NCBI GenBank assembly: GCA_009667805.1
Contig: CM019064.1
Coordinates: 72,724,400 to 72,788,399 of the forward strand
Origin: Leptobrachium leishanense
Lineage: Eukaryota > Chordata > Amphibia > Anura > Megophryidae
Reading direction: 5' to 3'
Length of the DNA stretch: 64,000 nt
Numbering within the stretch: the first letter of the stretch is position 1; each line of letters opens with the position of its first letter. Below the pieces are notes generated by a model. The model ran no database searches. It saw nothing but the letters and a program-made list of their open reading frames with translations, and was not told the DNA's origin. Made by a program: the position numbers and the translations under genes. Positions 46,947-60,310 of the stretch are shown here, one piece after another.

Positions 46947-47668
46947 GGCGCTATCAGCTGCCCTGAGCTAAAATCGGGACGCTAAGGGGGAAATTAGCAT
47001 TCACTAACTTCCCCTTAGCTTTCCAGTTTCCCCAACAGATCGCAGGGAAGGCGCCGAGTCCGGCAGCCTGCCCCTTAAAGATCGCTAAGCTCGCGGATGC
47101 TGGGGGCAGCGCTACAGCGCCGTCCCAAGCATCCCTCCATGGCGTCCATAGGACTCCATGGAGGATCGTACTACCGGGTCACATGACCAGCATGGTTGGC
47201 GGAGTGATTGCGGAGTGAGACAAGGGACTTTCATCCCCCAGTCTCCTTCTGCTCCCGACAGCCAGAAGCAGTGGATCGGGCCATCATTCTTGCCGCAGGA
47301 TAAGAGGTGAGTATTTGTTTTTTGGGGGAGTTTTGAGCTGCAGGTAACGGATTCTGCAGCAGCGCAATCCATTACCTACACCTCTGAGCTGGTGTTAATT
47401 ATTTTAGGTAGTGCCAGCTCTTATTAACTAGGGTTAGGATCGGGTGATCCTAATGCTAGTTACTCTGTGCTTGCACTTTGCGCTCCCCATGTTAGGTATA
47501 GGGAGCTCAAGGTACAGTAAACTCGTGCTACAAATCGCTAATTAACGAGCACTAACTTTTTTTTAACCCGTTAGCTATTCAAAGGCGATGTGGCCACAGC
47601 GCTATGACCTCCTTTAAGCTAATGCTAACGCTGATGCTAGTGTTAATTTGAAGGAGGTGATAGAGCCC
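46947..47668. mobile_element. MITE with GGGC ends, copy 2 (inverted relative of 33439-33974)
   Basis: Reverse complement of copy 1 over most of its length, with an added internal part. It ends GGAGGTGATAGAGCCC, the inverse of copy 1's start. Left boundary and target duplication are not sharp. Confidence 0.75.
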
Positions 47669-48514
47669 TATAGAGGTTCTAGTTTATTTGAATGGCCATT
47701 GAAGGGTTAAGCCCACCCGCCACACCACGTGTCTTTTTTCATGGAACAGGACTGAGAACTAATGCAAATTTTTGGTAAATAACTAAAGTTAAAAATAGTT
47801 GATAAATTATGCATTCATAGAAAGAATATAGTTTTCCTATATCACTGAGAAGGGGAATTTTACATTTCTAAAGTATATTGTAAACAAAGAAAATTGATTT
47901 GGGAATGACAAATTTGCCAGGAAGAACTTAGTGGAGAAATGCACCATTTTTTATACCTCTGTACCTTTTGTTTTCATCCCAGGGTTACGTGCTTTATATC
48001 TGATATTTCAAATAAATGTTAAGCATTTGTCACAACCGATGACTGGACAGAAGTTATTTTATTAAATCTCAGCTGTCTGGATTGCAAAAGAGGAAAAAAG
48101 AGCAAAAAGGGAATGCTCCATCAATAATCATCAAGCGCAAACAAGTATGTTCTAAGAGAAGATATCAGCAAAAAATAAAATACTAGAAAAAAACATTATA
48201 AAAAAATGTGACAGGGAAACAAGAAAAATACAATAAATTGCAGTAACAGAAGTAGAGTAATGAATGTAGAATCTCCAAATGTGTGTTATCTCATATTATA
48301 AGGTGTAGAGTTCAGAGGTTGTGTATAATTGCATACAAGCAGCAACTATTTGCTATTAAACATGTGCAATTGGTTTAGTAATGAATCGCAATTCGTCCGA
48401 TATTCTGTTAATTCATATTACAGAAGTACTTCCGAAATAAGAGTATATTTCAAGCGAATAGCAGTAGAAAATATACATACAGTTACAAGCATTTATAAAG
48501 CGCCAATAAATTCC
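47669..48514. other. AT-rich stretch, no gene seen
   Basis: Only a hAT-type start-like motif, AACATGTGCAATTGG, near 48360. Confidence 0.45.
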
Positions 48515-49287
48515 TTCCACACGTTCGGTAACTTTTCATTCGGTGCGATTCGGCGATCCCATTTCGGCGACCCTGCAGTGTATTCAGCAAACACCACAGG
48601 GCCGACGTAGTGCAGGGAAAATCCGCCGCAAACTCACCGAACACTCACCGCAAAACCCGGCGAACGCACACCGAAACCCGCAAAAACATCTGGATTAACC
48701 CCGCCGAACACTCCGGAGAAACCCGAGCAACCGCCGATCACAGCGCAGAGCAGCCGCCAGAAAAATGCCTGGAATTTACATATAAGATCCAATGAATGAT
48801 AATAAAAAGGACTGTTACAGAAAAAAGAAAAAAACGATTTAAAAAAACAAACGGAAAAAAAAATTTCGCTAAAAAATCTGAAAAATGCCTAAAAGATCCT
48901 AAAAAATCTATCAATAAAGAGACTTTTTACTGCAGAATATTATAATTAGCGGTTTATTAGATATTGAATTAAAACGGGAATATTTTTAACATTGAAGCCT
49001 ATGGGATTCAACTGAATAAATCTGCCGAATTAAACCACCGAACAGCAGGGCAATTCGGCAACTTTTCACTGCTGGTTTTTGTTCTCTGAATAGACAAAGC
49101 ATTGCTTCTCTATGGGGTTTTCACTGCCCTCGAACAGGCAACGAACAGGCACTGTATGTGCAGGCAATTCACCAAGATTTGGTGAACTGCCTGCTCTCTG
49201 GATAGCCGAATGGCCAGGAAAGGTGACCGTACACTGAATTTCACTGTTTGGTTACCTTTCGGCCAGAATTCGGATCTCTTTGAATAA
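48515..49287. mobile_element. CAGGGTTATTCAAAGAG-family element, copy A, truncated
   Basis: Inverted relative of 57569-58391; its intact end is CTCTTTGAATAACCCTG at 49271-49287. The other end is missing. The GC-rich part gives a frame (48610-48795) that is not a gene. Confidence 0.8.
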
Positions 49288-50715
49288 CCCTGATAGTGTC
49301 AAAACACTGTCTCAAAACCAGAAAAAAAAAACTATGCCGGCATGCTGAAATGGGGTTTCAGCACCAAGGAGAGCAGCACAGAACGCAACTGGACAGAATA
49401 AAAGAAGAAAAAAAAGCCGCATTCGCCAGAGAAAAAAAAGCCTCTTCTTTTTTAAAATAAATTGGGACTCCAAAATATTTGCCAAAAAAATACAAGTAAT
49501 ACTCAAAAATTTCAAAAAAAATAAACATAAAAAGGCTTTTTGCTGCGGATGAAAAGAATAAACGGTTGAATAAAAAAAATTTAGATTAAAATTAAATTTT
49601 TTTTTACATTGAATCCTATGGGATTCACCTGTCAAACTGAATCACTTCTCTATGGGACACTTTTCCTGCTGTGGAACAGCAGTTTATCTATACAATTCAC
49701 CTTTTTTTCATGTAACTTGTATCAGATTGTCTGATTTCTTCTGACAAATCCTCTTCAAATTGGAAGGATCGCTAATCTGATGTAGTCACAAAAAAATCAG
49801 ATTATATTGGATAATTGCACCATCATGGACCCAGTGGACAGCCAGCCTCACACCTCACCGCACCGCATCCCTGTCAATTGGCCACGGTGCTGAATCTGCA
49901 GCAAAGGCCAATAGACAGCAAAATATGGTACCGTTAGGCGGTCTTTGGCGGCAGTGAAATTGTCCCATAGAGATCCATTGAATGATTCAATGATTAATTC
50001 AATGGATCTCTAAAGGTCAATTTTGCTGCTGCCGAACTGCACCATCGTTTGTTGGCGCTATAAAGAATAATAATGAAATAAATAATAACTCCATTGCATT
50101 ATTCCCTGTCAATTGGCCTCCTGTGGTGCTACTCAATCGATTTCAACACCACAGGAGACCAAGTTACCAAACTTAACTCTGCTATTCTTAAAAGGTGTTT
50201 AAAACAATGAAAATGTGTGGAAATAATAAACAAGGTCCTATAAAGATATTTAAAAGGTCTGCACGGAGTAAAATAAAAATGTGTTTAACAAAAATTGGGA
50301 AACAACATTTTCACCAAAAAGTTAAAAAAATACAATATTTTTCACAAAAAATAAATAAAAAAATTATTTGCTTAAAATGAAAAGAATAAACGGTGAATAA
50401 AAATAAGATAAAAATAATATATTTTTACATTGAATCCTATGGGATTCGTGTGTTTAAACCTGTCAATCTGAATCACTGAAAATTAGGCCATTTCACTGAC
50501 ACGTCGGTGCAGTTTGGCGTTCTGTGAATAGATTAACCATTACTTCTCTATGGGACAGTTTTGCTGAAGCCAAAGTTCGCTGAATTGTGGCGATCTGCAG
50601 GAAGTGCATCGTATTTTGCTGTCAAATCACCAGTATTTGGTGAATTGACAGCTTACTGAACAGCAGGACTGCCACCAAATTGCACTGTACGGTGAAATTC
50701 ACCACTCGGTGCTCT
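49288..50715. repeat. AT-rich region with two diverged blocks of the same family
   Basis: ACATTGAATCCTATGGGATTC occurs at about 49605 and 50427, each preceded by GAAAAGAATAAACGGT. These are old fragments of the CAGGGTTATTC family, about 820 bp apart. No gene. Confidence 0.6.
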
Positions 50716-51090
50716 TCGGTGGTAAGATAGAAACATAGAAACATAGAAACATAGAAAAATGTCGGCAGATAAGAACCTTTCGGCCCATCTAGTCTGCCCA
50801 ATTACATGGATACTTTACCTGGATTTATCTTTTGTTTAGGATAGCCTTATGCCTATCCCATGCCTGCTTAAATTCAATTACTGTTTTGGCCTCTACCACT
50901 TCTACTGGAAGGCTGTTCCATGTATCCACCACCCGCTCAGTAAAATAATGCTTTCTGATGTTACTTTTAAACCTTTGCCCCTCTAATCTAAGACTATGTC
51001 CTCTTGTTTTGCTATTTTGTTTCCTCTTTTGTTTCCTTGCGCTCTTTGAATAAACCTTATAGATTTGATTTACATAACGTTGGCACAGTG
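50716..51090 (-). pseudogene. Non-LTR retrotransposon 3' end (CR1-like ORF2 C-terminus)
   Basis: On the minus strand: LRLEGQRFKSNIRKHYFTE, then RVVDTWNSLPVEVVEAK and FKQAWDRH, ending at a stop near 50825, then a conserved 3' UTR (GGGCAGACTAGATGGGCCG) and a CTATGTTTCTATGTTTC tail. Strongly 5'-truncated, otherwise well preserved. Confidence 0.9.
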
Positions 51091-51142
51091 CACCAAAAAC
51101 ATGTAAATTGCCACAAACATTAAACAGATGACAAAACCACAA

Positions 51143-51858
51143 TAACTGCTCAGTTTGAGACAGTAACTGTCAAAAAGTATAGAGTATTGAAGAGCATATA
51201 CAGTATATATATAAGGAGGAATTAAAACAAAAAACATGAAAATTAAAAATAAAATAATAATTAATGCAAGGAGTTATACAGATCTGCTAACCCAGTGCAG
51301 ACACTCTAAATCATTACTAATTTTTATCTTTTCTTTCTCCATACACAGTCTTTGTTCATTAAAGGTACATCATGCCTATTATTCATTTCCAGTGAGAGAT
51401 ACAGAGAATTGATTGTTTGCCCTTGTCCTCTAGTGTGCCCAGAATGCATTAAAGAAAATAGATTCTTTCGGGGAAAAAAAAGTTAATTGCCTGATTTCCA
51501 CAGAAACAAACACATAATCATATAATTTTGAAGCCTATATAAATTCCCAACAGATAAAAACCGCTAGTAGTTGTGCAAAACAATAATTGTGGTTACTCTT
51601 GGGATATATTAAATGTTAATCTCTTTTTATGAAAGTATATCGTGTTCGGTACGCTCAGTAAGTATTGATTCATCTTAACAATAAATCGCTTACATATTGG
51701 AGGATAAATTCAAAGGCATTAGCAATTTTATCCCTATATCTCCACAATAGGGTCAGGTTGCATGAGCGGTATTGCCAGTTGAGTTTTGTCATTAGAATTT
51801 GGATCTGGTTATAAAGTGAGTTCAGTAAATATTAACAGGATTATATAATCATTTCCTA
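51143..51858. other. AT-rich stretch, no gene seen
   Basis: No supported feature. Confidence 0.5.
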
Positions 51859-51862
51859 TTAA

Positions 51863-52293
51863 CCTCTTTACTACCGTAATCATACATACATGATTGGCAG
51901 TAGCAGGCACAGTAGCCCGAGATCGAGTGTTAACACAATCTGGAGCTATGCTGTACCGTTTCCTATGCATGTGGGCTCCATAATATGCATCTAAAGTTTT
52001 AGCACGGTGGGCATTAAGCTTGACATGCTACCACTTTTTAAAACCAGCTGAGAAATGTCTCTGACAGCTCCTCAGCTCATCTTGCTTAAAGCCAAGAACT
52101 GTAGTAACTCCTTTTGGCCAGCAGATGGTGAGATCTGCCTGCCAAATAGGTTATTACTATAAGAAATACATTGGGAACATTCCCTAATATTTCTTATTGC
52201 ATAATAAATAAAGCTGCTTAAAAAAAAAAGCAAAACGCTGGTTTCAGACAGTGTTTTTTTTTGGGTTTTTTAAATCAATTGGTAGTGAAGGGG
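51863..52293. mobile_element. TTAA-type MITE (431 bp)
   Basis: TTAA at 51859-51862 and 52294-52297. Ends CCTCTTTACTACC and, read inward from the right, CCCCTTCACTACC: 13-bp inverted repeats with two mismatches. No gene. Confidence 0.85.
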
Positions 52294-52297
52294 TTAA

Positions 52298-52771
52298 TAT
52301 CAGTTTGTGTACTAATCTGGAACTGAATATCTTTTATCATAATGGAAAATACAATGATTTCTACATGTGAAACATGTTCTACATGGAACCTATATATTAG
52401 ATTTACACATCAAAGCATAACGTTGCTAAAAACACCCTGGCATTTTTATTATTCTTTATTTTTCTCTAATTTTAAATGATTTAATATCCTAAATATGCAT
52501 TATAAGAAATTTGGGGGAGGAAGGGACAGTACCATAGTAGACATACAGAGTAGAGTGCTACAAGTTTATATACCAAAAAAATACTGCCAAACCACTTTAA
52601 AAATGTTAACACAACATGCAAACACTTTTATGTGCTCTGGTGATTAATGAAACTTGCTCCAGTTGACAGATCTACTTTAGGTTTGCTCCAAACAATGTAT
52701 TTTTACCTGGCATGCATATTTGTTTTGGGCTGTTATCTGTCATTATCACTTTCTCTGTACTAAAAACACTA
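52298..52771. other. AT-rich stretch, no gene seen
   Basis: No supported feature. Confidence 0.5.
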
Positions 52772-52779
52772 GCATTTAA

Positions 52780-53778
52780 TAGACATGTGCACAGCACAAA
52801 ATTTCGTTTTGAACTAATGCATTAGTACTAAAATGCAATTTATTTAGTTGCTAAAGAAATTCGTTTTCAGTTCTTTAGTATGAAAACTAATTTCATTCAT
52901 CCGAAAACCAGTGGATACAATTACTATTGTAGTGGCTCCTCAGAGGGCTGAGATCGCTGCTTGTTACAGTATCTCTCACTCTCAGCACAATGTGGGCCAT
53001 ATTATATAGCTGGTGCTAACATAACCAGAGCTGTTGTAAACTTCCCAGAGCTATTGTAACTGAAAACCTCCATAGGCTATAACAGCTCTGGTTAAGTTAG
53101 CACCAACATTGCAATACTGCCCCGTGTCAGGCAAAGCTGTTACAGTAACTGACTGCTGCTCATCACAGCGCTCAGAGTTTCAGTAAAACTAGTAAATAAT
53201 ATTTTTATATATAAGACGTTAGAACAATATTATTTTCTTGTTTTACTGAAACTCTGAGCGCTGTGATGAGCAGCAGTCAGTTACTGTAACAGCTGAGCCT
53301 GATACATTGTACTGAGAGATAATGTAACAAGCAGCCGATCTCCGCGCTCACAGCCACTGGATTTAAAGGGCTAAAAAAAAAAAAAGGCTCCTCTCTGTAT
53401 GTTTAGAACATCCTCCTGCATTAATTAATACTCCTCTCTGTATAATGTATACAACATCCACCTGCATTAATTAATACCCCTCTCTGTATAATATATAGAA
53501 CATCCTCCTGAATTAATGTCCCTCTCTGTATAGAACATCTTCCTGCATTGGCATGTGGAGGGTGCAGAACTTCGGATGTTGCGCTCTTCATTGCTGGTCT
53601 CCTTCACTCATCAATATAATATCACAAAGAGGACTGAAACTAAAATGTAGTGCATTTTATTTTAGTTTCTTTCGTTTTTTGTACTGAGCAGTTTCGTTTC
53701 TCTTGAGTCATACTAAAACTAAATTATCCCAAAATTCGGACTAAATCGCTTTAGTACTAAAACGAATGCACATGTCTA
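52780..53778. mobile_element. hAT-like element, TAGACATGTGC family, copy B (999 bp)
   Basis: Exact 8-bp duplication GCATTTAA at 52772-52779 and 53779-53786, ends TAGACATGTGCA and TGCACATGTCTA. It is the reverse complement of copy A (25365-26534), including the internal inverted repeat and a shorter minisatellite. Confidence 0.93.
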
Positions 53779-53786
53779 GCATTTAA

Positions 53787-55077
53787 ATGATCAGTAATAA
53801 TAATCATCAAAGAACAACTTACTCTTACAAGAAAGGATAGTTTTTCATTGTCTTAAAAAATACAAGCACGCAAGGCAATTTTTCACTTTTTATGTCATTA
53901 TAGTTTTTTGTCCTCTAATAAACTATTCTAAAAATGAGGGAAGGTTTTCTGAAAAACATTTAAAAGTTTGCATCATTACATATACAATATTTACTATTCC
54001 TTTCTCTTATATATAAGAATATACCTTACAAAGGCGGGGTTTAACGCTAAAGAAAATTTGCTGGTGGTAAAGTGCTTTCAAGAGGCTTGTGGTTTAATTG
54101 TGAATAAAGTGCTGTATTCCCTGGTTGTTAATAAGCTAACTACAGAAAACGTTTCACATAACATCTCCTGTGGATAGTTTATCGACGGGAAACGTGATTC
54201 CATTGTTGCCGCAAGCTGAGCCTGTGGCTCGGATGCAACTTTTTTGCAGCATGAGGTTACTGTACAATAACATCTCCTATACTTATTATGGGAGACGTTA
54301 ATGTGCACCTCAGTGTGGAAGTGCAGACTATTGCAAGCCTACACTTCTACACAGAGACGGTATTTCAGGGTGAAATACCGACTTCTAAAAACTGTTGATA
54401 AAGGATTTAGCAAATACCGGGATGGGCAAAGCTCCATGGCGTCCTATGGACTCCATGATCTGATACTTGCGGTGGAGCGGAGCACACTGCTGTTATTTGT
54501 ATTTAGCCACTTTGAAGTGCGTCCCGAGGCAAAGTGCTGAGATACCACTTACCCCGGGAACAATTTGGTAAAATGGAGACAGTAAGGGAAAAACTGCAGG
54601 AGCAGATTTTCCTGCTTAACGTTTCCATTTTACCTTTTATCTATTTCTTGCCACAGGGCATATTATGCAGTCTCTGTGGCAGGTGTACCTTGAAGCTGTG
54701 GACTAGCATTTTACGGCTCGCTGACTTCATTGGACCTCCTTCACCACACCCACAAGTTGGAAAGCAACGCACGCCATTCAGCTTCATTGTGAAGTTGATG
54801 TTGTTTCATAGTAGCATAGTACTGAAGTTTAAAACCAGACGTAGGTCAATCAAGTACAGACTTTCCCATTTTTTGTGTTGATGCTATTGATACAAAATGA
54901 GACTTCAATAAGTAAGTAAATAAATAATTTATAATAAAAAAACAACCACTGAACTGTAGCCCCTTACTGCTGGCTATTTGCATTTTGATGGGCATCAAAC
55001 AAACCCAGCCAAAGCAAGCTCGTCTGAGGTTTGAATGTAGATTTTATCTGCTTCACACACACCTTATTCCTGTCGTA
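53787..55077. other. No gene seen; short inverted and direct blocks
   Basis: ATAACATCTCCT repeats at about 54159 and 54268; an inverted pair around GGTAAAATGG/CCATTTTACC spans 54566-54635. Probably an unrecognised old element. Confidence 0.4.
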
Positions 55078-55519
55078 ACCCCTTAATGACAGAAAATGAA
55101 AGCCACATTTGCCATAATGTGCTAAATAGCAATAGTAAACAGGATTTTTTTCTTTCACACACTGAAGTTTAGTATACTCAGAAGAAAATGGGTAGGATTG
55201 GTGTTCAGTTTATTTTCCCCAGATAATAATAAAATCACTTTTTTCACTTTTAGATTTTTAATACTGAAAAAATTGTTATGTATTCATCTTGCGGCTGTTT
55301 TCTGGTTTACAGTTGTAAACAATGAATTCATGGCCATATTATTTGCCTCATTAATAGGAATTTGTCTCTAAGGTGTCTTCTCTATATGGGATTGACCACA
55401 TATTTTGGAAATAGTAGTGCCATATATACATATTCCAATTCATGATTAAAAACATTTGTGTTTCTAGTCTGGCCACCACTGCATGGAAGCATTTGCAGTT
55501 GTGTCCCAAAAGGGATTAA
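55078..55519. mobile_element. Possible TTAA-type MITE
   Basis: TAACCCCTTAATGACA at the left and TGTCCCAAAAGGGATTAA at the right resemble inverted piggyBac-type ends, but the left TTAA has a G in place of the first T. Boundaries uncertain. Confidence 0.4.
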
Positions 55520-57568
55520 ATCCTTCTTGAACTGCTAATGGAAATGAAAGTTCTCACTGGAGCAACAAATAATACTATTTTTTAATTCTTATATCCCTGC
55601 ATGAGAAGCTTCATCAGAAAAGTAATAAAGACCACAGGCGTACTGACAAGATTGTGTCTCCTGTGCAGTAGGAGATCATGGGACCCCATCATTGTGGGGG
55701 TTCTAGCCACTTGGCCTCCACATGTAAGAACTCATTGCCAGCTTGGGGCCCCACCTAATAGTCATTTCAGTGCAAATGGCAGTATGGTCCAGGGCTCCTT
55801 TACTCTTGTCATTCCCTATGCATTTGCACAAGGGTGGATACTGCCCCCTCTGCATCTCTCTTGACTGTTAAGCAGCGGTCAGCATTAAAGTCGACTTCTG
55901 ATATTATTTCCCCATTATTTTATCTGCAGTGTCGTTGTGCCCCACTGAAGGGAATGGAATGACAAATGTTTAGGGTGTCCCCTCCTAAGCCATAGCCCAC
56001 GTGCAGTGCCATATTTCCCCAAAAGTAAGTATGCTCCTGATATTGTTTTAAAGACATTCATCGCATCATGCAAAAATTCTTCAAATAAAAAGTATATATG
56101 ATACTTAATATAGGCTTGTGTAACGAGCAGATACCTTGTATTTTCTTCGCTCCTATTAACGCAGCCATATCAAATCCTGCAGTGTGACCGGCTTTTCCTT
56201 GGCTATGTATTTCTGGGAACTAATAGCCGTACCCTGCTGTGTGGAACCTGTTGTGATTGATTTCCTCGTGTGTGTTTACACTAACCCTTGTATACCTTAA
56301 AATAATAATATTTGCTTCCCAAATTAGAATTAACTATTTAAAATATAATGTTATCTCCTGTCAAATAAAACCCTGCTCCATATTTGAAATCATTTCATTT
56401 TGAGAACAAATACTGTAAAATACATAAAATACCCATTTATGTAGAGAGTGAACATTTTGTATCCTGTGAAACACCCAGTAGTTTTTTTTTTTATATAATC
56501 GCCAGAATATTCTTATTCTCTTTACTGAAAGGCTTTTACTAAATTCATAGGACTTACTTATTGTCATAAATCTGACAAGGTTTAATGAAGCCAGGAAATT
56601 GGTCTCTTTGGGAAGAAATAAACCAATGTTAATTTGATACTAAAGAAAATAATTATTTGATGTATGACAACTTTATTCTTCTGTATAAACTTTCAATAAA
56701 ATGGGTATCCTTTAAATTTGTATCTATTTTAAAGCCTAAAAGTGCAGTGACATTAGTTTATAGGATCTCGGACGTGCCATGCAATAGGGCTTTCTGTATT
56801 ATAGCATTGTCTTTTTGACATAGTTAAACAATGACATTGCAGTAGGGATGTGAAGAAACGGTTTACATACATAGAAGTAAAAGTTAGAAGACACCAAATG
56901 AGAATGAGGTTAACGAAGGATCTCAGCAGAGCCCGGAGGTGTTTGGGTCTCTGGAGACATCTATAAAAGGAACAGATCAAATAGTGGAGCTTTCAGAAAA
57001 CTTCAGAAGCATAAAAAATATCAACAGTAGTTTGGGAAGCCAACGACTCACACATCTATTGTTCACATCATTAAACTCAACAATGTCCTTCATATACTAA
57101 TGTTTTATGCACAGCAATAAATTAAGAGAGTATCTGAATGATTTAAGTGATTTGCATGCACAGGACCATTAAAAATCACTTTAAGGATTTCAGGTGAGCA
57201 TCATAATAGCAATACTAACTAGACTTGTGCAATCGGCTGAATTGCGAAGCACCGAACCACCAAACAGATGAAATTAACTAATTACGAATCACCACGGCAG
57301 TTTTGCTATTTATTTTTATTTACCTTTATAGTTGCATATGTTTTGAATCAATGGAAAGGCCAGATCCTGACTTGTCTAATGGCTTCGCACAAGACTTTGT
57401 GGGATGCACAGAAATGGAGATATTTAAATAAACTTAAAAAAAAAATACATTTCCGTTTATTTTCTAATGCCTTTGCATTGTATGAATTTCACTTAAGCGA
57501 GCAGTGCCACTGCATTTACTCACCTTCTCATTTCCCACAACAGGAGTAAGTGCAGTGTTTTATACCTA
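55520..57568. other. AT-rich stretch, no gene seen
   Basis: Contains a hAT-type start-like motif (TAGACTTGTGCAATCGG near 57222). No supported frame. Confidence 0.45.
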
Positions 57569-58391
57569 TAGGGTTATTCAAAGAGATCTGAATTGGGGCC
57601 GAAAGGTAACCGAACGCTGAAATTCAGCGTACGGTTACCTTTCCTGGCCATTCGGCTATTCGGAGAAGAGCAGGCAGTTCGCCAAATGTTGGAGAATTGC
57701 CTGCACATACGGTGCCTGTTTGAGGACAGTGAAATCCCCATAGAGAAGCAATGCTTCGGCTATTCAGAGAACAAAGACCAGCAGTGAAAAGTTGCCGAAA
57801 TGCCCTGTCATTCGGTGGTTTAATTCGACAGGTTTATTCAGGCGAATCCCATAGGCTTCAATGTTAAAAATTTTCCTGTTTTAATTCAATATCTAATAAA
57901 CCGTTTATTATTATTTTTTATTTTTTTAAAATCGTTTTTTTCTTTTTTCTGTCACAGCCCTTTTTATTAACATTCATTGGATCTCATATGTAAATTTCAG
58001 ACATTTTCGTTCTGTAGTTTCTTTGCAAACAGCGTTTTACTTTTCAAACATTCAAGCGTACTGTTTTTTTTTTTTTTACTCCATTTGTCTGCGGTGTCGG
58101 GTTTTTCCGGCGGCTGCTCTGTGCTGTGATCGGCTCCTGCTCGGGTTTCTCCAGCGTGTTTGGCGGGGTTAATCCAGATGTTTTTGCGGGTTTCGGTGTG
58201 TGTTCGCCCTGGTTTTGCGGTGAGTTTTCGGCGGGTTTGCGGCGACTTTTCCCTGCTTTACGGGGGCCCTGTAGTGCTTGCTGACTACACCGCAGGGTCG
58301 CCGAAATGGGATCGCCAAATCGCACCGAATTGAAGAGAACGAAAAGTCACCGAACGTGCGGTGACTTTTTGATTCTCTTTGAATAACCCTG
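57569..58391. mobile_element. CAGGGTTATTCAAAGAG-family element, copy B (823 bp)
   Basis: 17-bp inverted ends (TAGGGTTATTCAAAGAG and its inverse CTCTTTGAATAACCCTG) flanked by CTA at 57566-57568 and 58392-58394, a 3-bp duplication. GC-rich right half; no gene. Copy A is inverted at 48515-49287. Confidence 0.85.
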
Positions 58392-58667
58392 CTAGTCATA
58401 TTACTTAGGTAACACGATGTGCCTAAATAATATGAAAAAAATATAGCCTATTGAAATTTTTGTGAAAATTGCTTGTTTCCTCAGAAAAATGCATCAACAT
58501 ATTCTCCATTTCTGATTTTTCAGTGTATGGTGGTCTCTAAGAATGGCTGGAGGAGTGACGTGTGAGTGGCCCCTCTCCCTGATTGTCCTATTTAGGATTA
58601 ACGTCTAAACTATGCAAAGGGGGAGGAGGCACACTGTTGCCAGGTTAGACGTGACACTAAGGACAAA
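58392..58667. other. No gene seen
   Basis: Short unassigned spacer. Confidence 0.4.
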
Positions 58668-59040
58668 AGGGTTATTCAGAGACTACCGAATTTGTCACCA
58701 AATTGCACCGATCAGTGCATTTCCTAGTATGGTCCAATTTCGTGGGCAATTCGGCTATTCAAAAAGCTGGCAATTAGCCAAATTGTAGCAAATTGCCAAT
58801 AAAATACAGTGCAATTCGGCGGCTGTGAAATTCCCCATACAGAAGCAATGGTTAATCTATTCAGAGAATTCCAAACAGCAGGGAAAAGTTAGCAAAATGC
58901 CCAGATATTCACTGGTTTCATTCAATAGGTGACAAACAGGCGAATCCCATAGGTTTCAACGTAAAAAAATATTTTTTATTCAACCGTTTATTCTTTTCAA
59001 TTGCAGCCAAAAGCCTTTTTATTATTTTTTTTTCAAATCT
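58668..59040. mobile_element. CAGGGTTATTC-family element, truncated
   Basis: Starts AGGGTTATTCAGAGA and follows copy B through GGCGAATCCCATAGGTTTCAA, then ends at the retrotransposon 3' tail near 59060. Confidence 0.7.
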
Positions 59041-59061
59041 TTAGGCATTTTTTTTACATTT

Positions 59062-60050
59062 GTTTATTATTACTCTTTATTTATATAGCGCTGGCATATT
59101 CCGCAGCGCTGAACAATGGGAACAGCGTAGACAGGGTTTCAATACATTCAGACTGAATGGCAATTGATATACTAGTACAGGAGGAAAGGAGGGCCCTAAT
59201 TCCGCGGGAACGTACAGTGTAGAAGGTTTGGGGGTGGAAACCGGAGGAGGGGACTGCAAGGGAGAAGCTAGGCGCAGGTCACTGTTTGATCTTAGGGAAC
59301 GGGCTGGGGTGTATTTGGTGATTAGTGAGGACAGGTAGTGGGGAGCTGAGTTATTGAGAGCTTTGTAGGTTAGTGTCACATCTGGGTCTCATGGGGGGGC
59401 TTCAGGCCACTCCAAGGGGTTTCCAGTACCCAGCAGCACCATCTACACCATCGACTAGCCAGGTGTCAGGCGATGCACAGGCTTCAGGACATCGCGTGGC
59501 TGCTCAGGAGGCGGGGTGCAGCATTATAACGTGGAGCCGCCGAGTTTAAAGGCAGACGGCGCGATCCGGCTCATTGCCCTGTCGTGGAGTTGCTGAGTGA
59601 TTCGAATTGTGCGATTCACTGACTCATTTGCGTTCATTCTGATTCTATTGTGATTTGGCTTTGTATGAGAACCGCCCCTTATGTACCAGTTTGGCGATCT
59701 CTGACTATTCTAACCTCTATATACGATTTGGAGAAATATATCTATCACGGTTTGTGTTCTGTCTCCCCTTGTCTGTATACTGCTCAGGCTGCTCCTGTTA
59801 ACCCTGTCCTGTTTGTGCATATCTGCAGGAGGAGTATATCTGTGAAGGCCCGTTTGTTGTATGCATCCTGGGGCCTGTTAACCCTTATTTGTGTTTGTGC
59901 CCCTGAGGAGAGCCAGATTACCTCAAAGATCGGAGGGATAGATAGGGAACTGTCTAAAGGGACCAGCGTCATAGTATCCGGAGGGATTCGTGACAGTCAG
60001 GGTAAGGATTTTGAATTTAATTATACAGGACAAATTGCCACAGAACATCT
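59062..60050 (-). pseudogene. Non-LTR retrotransposon 3' fragment, split by a solo LTR
   Basis: The minus-strand frame before 59373 reads LTYKALNNSAPHYLSSLI and YTPARSLRSNS, the C-terminal region of an L2/CR1-like ORF2. The same frame continues on the other side of the solo LTR at 59996 (FKIL). A further frameshift falls in the IWNSLP-type region. The 3' end has the TATTTATATAGCGCTGG block. Confidence 0.8.
59374..59995. mobile_element. Solo LTR (622 bp)
   Basis: TGTCACATCT to TTCGTGACA, with 6-bp inverted ends, TG...CA termini and a near-perfect 5-bp flank (GTTAG at 59369-59373, GTCAG at 59996-60000). The retrotransposon reading frame joins at this point, fixing the boundaries. Family (Ty3/gypsy or retroviral) cannot be told. 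A 135-codon frame inside it is not a gene. Confidence 0.85.
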
Positions 60051-60310
60051 TCCCTGAAAAAGTCCTTTTCGCATAACTATGAAGCGTACATGATTTTTCA
60101 GTTTATGGTAACCAAACTTTTTTTTCCCCACCTCTGGCAGCTTACCGCTTACCTTTGTACCATTTCAGATTATTCGCTGGAATTGAACTGCTTAAATTTT
60201 AATTAAAAATGGAAAAATGGGGGTGTTCTAAAACATTTGATCGGTAACATACATTAGTGTGTGTGTTTGCACTGGAGCTAAGTAGAGGGATTGAAAAACA
60301 GAAAAACCTA

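Noticed and set aside
59650..60057. 135-codon plus-strand frame
   Set aside because: Lies across the solo LTR and retrotransposon fragment; no domain.
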